Assembly: GCA_022616595.1 (NCBI GenBank)
Contig: JAKEEL010000150.1
Location: 1-24,645, forward strand
Reading direction: 5' to 3'
Origin: Methylococcaceae bacterium
Lineage (GTDB): Bacteria; Pseudomonadota; Gammaproteobacteria; Methylococcales; UBA1147
DNA: 24,645 nt
Of this stretch, positions 23,661 to 24,645 are shown in pieces. Within the stretch, counting starts at the first letter, position 1; every line of letters starts with the position of its first letter. The notes under the pieces were generated by a model. The model had not been told where the DNA came from and searched no databases. It saw only the letters and a list, made by a program, of their open reading frames with translations. The translations under genes were made by a program, and so were the position numbers.

Positions 23661-23676
23661 CTGCGCTGCTGCGCAG
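23661..23676. repeat. GC hairpin CTGCGC-TGCT-GCGCAG
   Basis: Perfect 6-bp GC-rich stem with a 4-base loop, in the gene-free gap close to the transposase-like relic. It has no T run. It could be a REP-like palindrome or a decayed element end, but no second copy is in the window. Confidence 0.35.
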
Positions 23677-23719
23677 GGTGGCTTGACGCTCGACCAAGCC
23701 AATACGAATCATTCCGGGG

Positions 23720-23741
23720 AAACTTCAGTAAATGAAGTTTT
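23720..23741 (+). terminator. Weak AT-rich hairpin followed by TTTT
   Basis: AAACTTCA (23720-23727) pairs with TGAAGTTT (23733-23740) around a 5-base loop, and the 3' arm runs into a short T tract. The low GC content makes it a poor terminator. It might stop read-through into the AT-rich gene or act as a leader structure. Confidence 0.3.
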
Positions 23742-23772
23742 GTAAAGGATGTTACGATAGCGCGGACAAAAA

Positions 23773-24624
23773 ATGAATGCGAAATATAAGGCTAAAGGGA
23801 TGGATGAAAAATTTTATGATAAAAGAAAAAAGCGGTTTTGGATGCAATTGGTTTTATGGTGTGTGTTCTTAGCGCTGCTGACCTGTTATTTTCCTGAAGC
23901 GATGTTGTTTTACGCGATTTGCGGCGTTTATGATGTGAGCCGGAATAGCAATTTGGATCTCAGGCTATTGAATCGGTATTTTTTTGGCAATGGAACGTTA
24001 ACATGGGCGTTGGCCCCCTTTAATATCCTGATGGACTTGCTTACATTACCTCATATAAATAAAAAAGTATATCAACTGGATCACTTACCGATAGACTGCC
24101 AGCAGGAAATTAAGCATATTTTAAACATAGTTAAGTCAGAAAATATTGTAGAGGAATTGGCTGAACGCGTTGAAAAAGTTAAACGAGGAATGATCTTTTT
24201 TAAATGGTATGGAAGAAATGTTGAAAATTTTATGACTGTTCCGGCATTTCACGAAGATTATAAATATATTAAAACGATAGGCGTCTCTGTTTTCAATAAA
24301 AAAGAGTCCACCGCCGAGCATTTTGGACCATTACGGGTCACTTTAAGAATGCTATACAATATCAATGATGTGCATGACACAGCGTCATATATTAAAGTTA
24401 GAGAATTGGAAAATCATTGGTGTGATAATAAATTATTTATTTTTGATGATACCTTGGCGCATCAGTCATTTAATCAAACGGATGGTTTTCGGTATTGTCT
24501 GTTTGTTGACATTTTGAGGCCTAGTCAATGCGATTTTTTAATCGGTTATATTTTGAAGCTGCTTGAGGCCCTATTGCAAAAATCCAAATTTATTTTCTAT
24601 GGCAGTTGGGTGCCGCTGAAGTAG
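23773..24624 (+). CDS. LpxO-like aspartyl/asparaginyl beta-hydroxylase family dioxygenase
   Basis: 283 residues. The family uses Fe(II) and 2-oxoglutarate; LpxO hydroxylates a lipid A acyl chain at the inner membrane. Features are a basic N-terminus, one or two hydrophobic segments (about 24-53), APFNILMDLLTLPHINKKVY and MIFFKWYGRN, which resemble the LpxO pre-domain, then the catalytic core. His183 (AEHFGPLRVTLR) and His230 (DDTLAHQSFNQT) fit the two iron ligands, while Arg192 (+9) and Arg240 (+10) fit the 2-oxoglutarate-binding arginines, with the same spacing as in mammalian aspartyl hydroxylase. FDDTLAHQSFNQTDGFRYCL is the most typical stretch. The usual LHRDP at the first His is changed to EHFGP. 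The gene is visibly AT-rich against its neighbours, suggesting transfer. Lipid A as substrate is inference. Confidence 0.75.
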   Translation: MNAKYKAKGMDEKFYDKRKKRFWMQLVLWCVFLALLTCYFPEAMLFYAICGVYDVSRNSNLDLRLLNRYFFGNGTLTWALAPFNILMDLLTLPHINKKVYQLDHLPIDCQQEIKHILNIVKSENIVEELAERVEKVKRGMIFFKWYGRNVENFMTVPAFHEDYKYIKTIGVSVFNKKESTAEHFGPLRVTLRMLYNINDVHDTASYIKVRELENHWCDNKLFIFDDTLAHQSFNQTDGFRYCLFVDILRPSQCDFLIGYILKLLEALLQKSKFIFYGSWVPLK

Positions 24625-24645
24625 TGCAGCAGTCGAGGGGTGGCG

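Noticed and set aside
23482..23745. 87-residue plus-strand frame in the gap after the spermidine-synthase-like gene
   Set aside because: No domain and poor composition. The only protein-like stretch in this gap is in a different frame (23549-23614).
1..24645. CRISPR array, rRNA genes or complete insertion sequence
   Set aside because: No regularly spaced repeats, no rRNA-like sequence and no intact transposase frame were seen.

Overview
The window looks like a chromosomal segment of a gammaproteobacterium. The order mutL-miaA-hfq-hflX-hflK-hflC-hisZ-purA-(tRNA-Leu)-rnr-rlmB is the classic gammaproteobacterial block, and the presence of hisZ and of an endonuclease-type MutL argues for a non-enteric lineage (Pseudomonas-, Chromatiales- or Methylococcales-like). 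I cannot name the genus from sequence alone.

Layout. (1) 1-1810, minus strand: a probable metal-efflux operon that runs off the left edge. A near-consensus promoter drives a small cysteine-containing membrane protein, followed by the outer-membrane channel of a CzcC/CusC-type RND system (partial at its 3' end). A perfect 11-bp-arm palindrome sits just upstream of the promoter. (2) 1811-5531, plus strand: an AT-rich promoter region, psd (phosphatidylserine decarboxylase), a two-gene partner-switching pair (STAS anti-anti-sigma factor plus an RsbW/SpoIIAB-like ATPase), and trkH (potassium uptake). (3) 5636-15552, plus strand: the conserved block mutL, miaA, hfq, hflX, hflK, hflC, hisZ, purA. 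It covers mismatch repair, tRNA modification, the sRNA chaperone, a ribosome-associated GTPase, the FtsH regulators, histidine biosynthesis and AMP synthesis. A clear intrinsic terminator follows hflC. (4) 15716-15883, minus strand: tRNA-Leu(CAG) with encoded CCA and its own TTGACA-N17-TAAAGT promoter, head-to-head with rnr. (5) 15954-23448, plus strand: rnr, rlmB (4-base overlap), uup (ABC-F ATPase) and a large polytopic membrane protein fused to a spermidine-synthase-like domain. (6) 23449-24645: a gene-poor junction with hairpins and a 22-codon relic resembling the C-terminal helix-turn-helix of a transposase-type protein, then a visibly AT-rich gene for an LpxO-like aspartyl/asparaginyl beta-hydroxylase family enzyme. 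This looks like the edge of an acquired segment.

Most of the window is well-conserved housekeeping DNA. The parts most worth a second look are the two ends (the small Cys protein with its palindrome, and the AT-rich LpxO-like gene beside a transposase relic), the orphan STAS/ATPase pair, and the spermidine-synthase-like fusion, which has a two-fold repeated membrane domain and an incomplete active-site motif. I see no CRISPR array, rRNA or intact insertion sequence.
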